From Verrucomicrobiota bacterium (lineage in GTDB: Bacteria; Verrucomicrobiota; Verrucomicrobiia; Opitutales; Opitutaceae): DNA of 64,000 nucleotides. Below the pieces are notes generated by a model. That model did not search any database, was not told the origin of the DNA, and was given only the letters and a program-made list of their open reading frames with translations. Position numbers and translations under genes: made by a program. Positions 63,863 to 64,000 of the stretch are shown here, piece by piece; within the stretch, counting starts at the first letter, position 1, and the number at the start of each line of letters is the position of its first letter. The stretch is from positions 1-64,000 of the forward strand of contig JAFAAS010000021.1 of NCBI GenBank assembly GCA_023426435.1, in the 5' to 3' direction.

Positions 63863-64000
63863 ATGGTCCTCTTCAGCCGCGGGTTTGTCATCCTCGCTTT
63901 GCTTGCGCTCGCACCGCTTTGCGCGGCCGCCTGGCCGCACGAATCCAGCGATCTTCCTCCGCATCCGGACGCCCGCTTTGGCACCCTCCCCAACGGCCTC
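63863..64000 (+). CDS. M16-family zinc peptidase, N-terminal part (cut by window edge)
   Basis: The first 46 codons only. A signal peptide (MVLFSRGFVILALLALAPLC) is followed by WPHESSDLPPHPDARFGTLP and NGL at the edge. The run DARFGTLPNGL is the usual lead-in to the first beta strand of the M16 (insulinase/PqqL) domain; the HxxEH zinc motif lies outside the window. It was probably periplasmic or outer-membrane associated. Confidence 0.75.
   Translation, partial: MVLFSRGFVILALLALAPLCAAAWPHESSDLPPHPDARFGTLPNGL

Overview
The window is about 64 kb of high-GC bacterial chromosome (third codon positions dominated by G and C). The gene content is that of a Gram-negative, lipopolysaccharide-making organism: lpxK, waaA, manC, murJ, an AsmA-like protein and two RND tripartite pumps. 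I infer a member of the Verrucomicrobiota, probably close to Opitutaceae. This rests on the style of the genes, such as an ECF sigma factor with a membrane-tethered tail and many palindromic intergenic repeats, and not on a marker gene. No rRNA, tRNA, CRISPR array, prophage or insertion sequence was seen. Two type II toxin-antitoxin pairs are the only mobile-type genes.

Layout. 1-1.5 kb: start of lpxK and a class V aminotransferase. 1.7-6.6 kb (minus strand): a five-gene operon with a CgeB-like glycosyltransferase, a GH-A glycosidase that looks circularly permuted, inositol-3-phosphate synthase, a histidine phosphatase and a GT9-like protein. 6.9-9.4 kb: mutS, carrying an internal heptamer repeat. 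9.7-13.2 kb: a luciferase-like oxidoreductase, a membrane-tethered ECF sigma factor and a partner protein sharing its tail domain. 13.3-17.6 kb: a decayed luciferase-like fragment, higBA, trhO, a frameshifted glycoside hydrolase and a phd/PIN pair. 17.7-19.3 kb: DAHP synthase behind a well-formed aromatic leader-peptide attenuator, and divergent rpmB. 19.4-21.8 kb: fabG-acpP-fabF. 21.9-28 kb: a CysJ-like reductase, a pseudouridine synthase, an SH3-like protein, folD, a response-regulator/kinase hybrid and proC. 28.1-32.1 kb: a polyamine ABC transporter. 32.2-41.7 kb: an AsmA-like protein and a MarR-controlled RND pump. 41.9-48 kb: transketolase, manC, an MDR oxidoreductase, an RluE-type pseudouridine synthase and an old-yellow-enzyme reductase. 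48.1-55.2 kb: a TetR-controlled RND pump. 55.3-64 kb: a GNAT protein, a BASS-type transporter, murJ, an FmdB zinc ribbon, a SNF2 helicase, a small DUF2934-like protein, waaA and the start of an M16 peptidase.

The strongest regulatory signal is upstream of the DAHP synthase gene. A 27-codon leader reads YYFYFGFAAWF in its middle. It is followed by an intrinsic terminator whose 5' arm can instead pair perfectly (8 bp) with the end of the leader reading frame, which is the arrangement of a classical amino-acid attenuator. The intergenic spaces also carry several families of imperfect palindromes built from degenerate 7-10 bp tandem units. One of these reaches into the 5' end of potA, and an unrelated heptamer repeat lies inside mutS.
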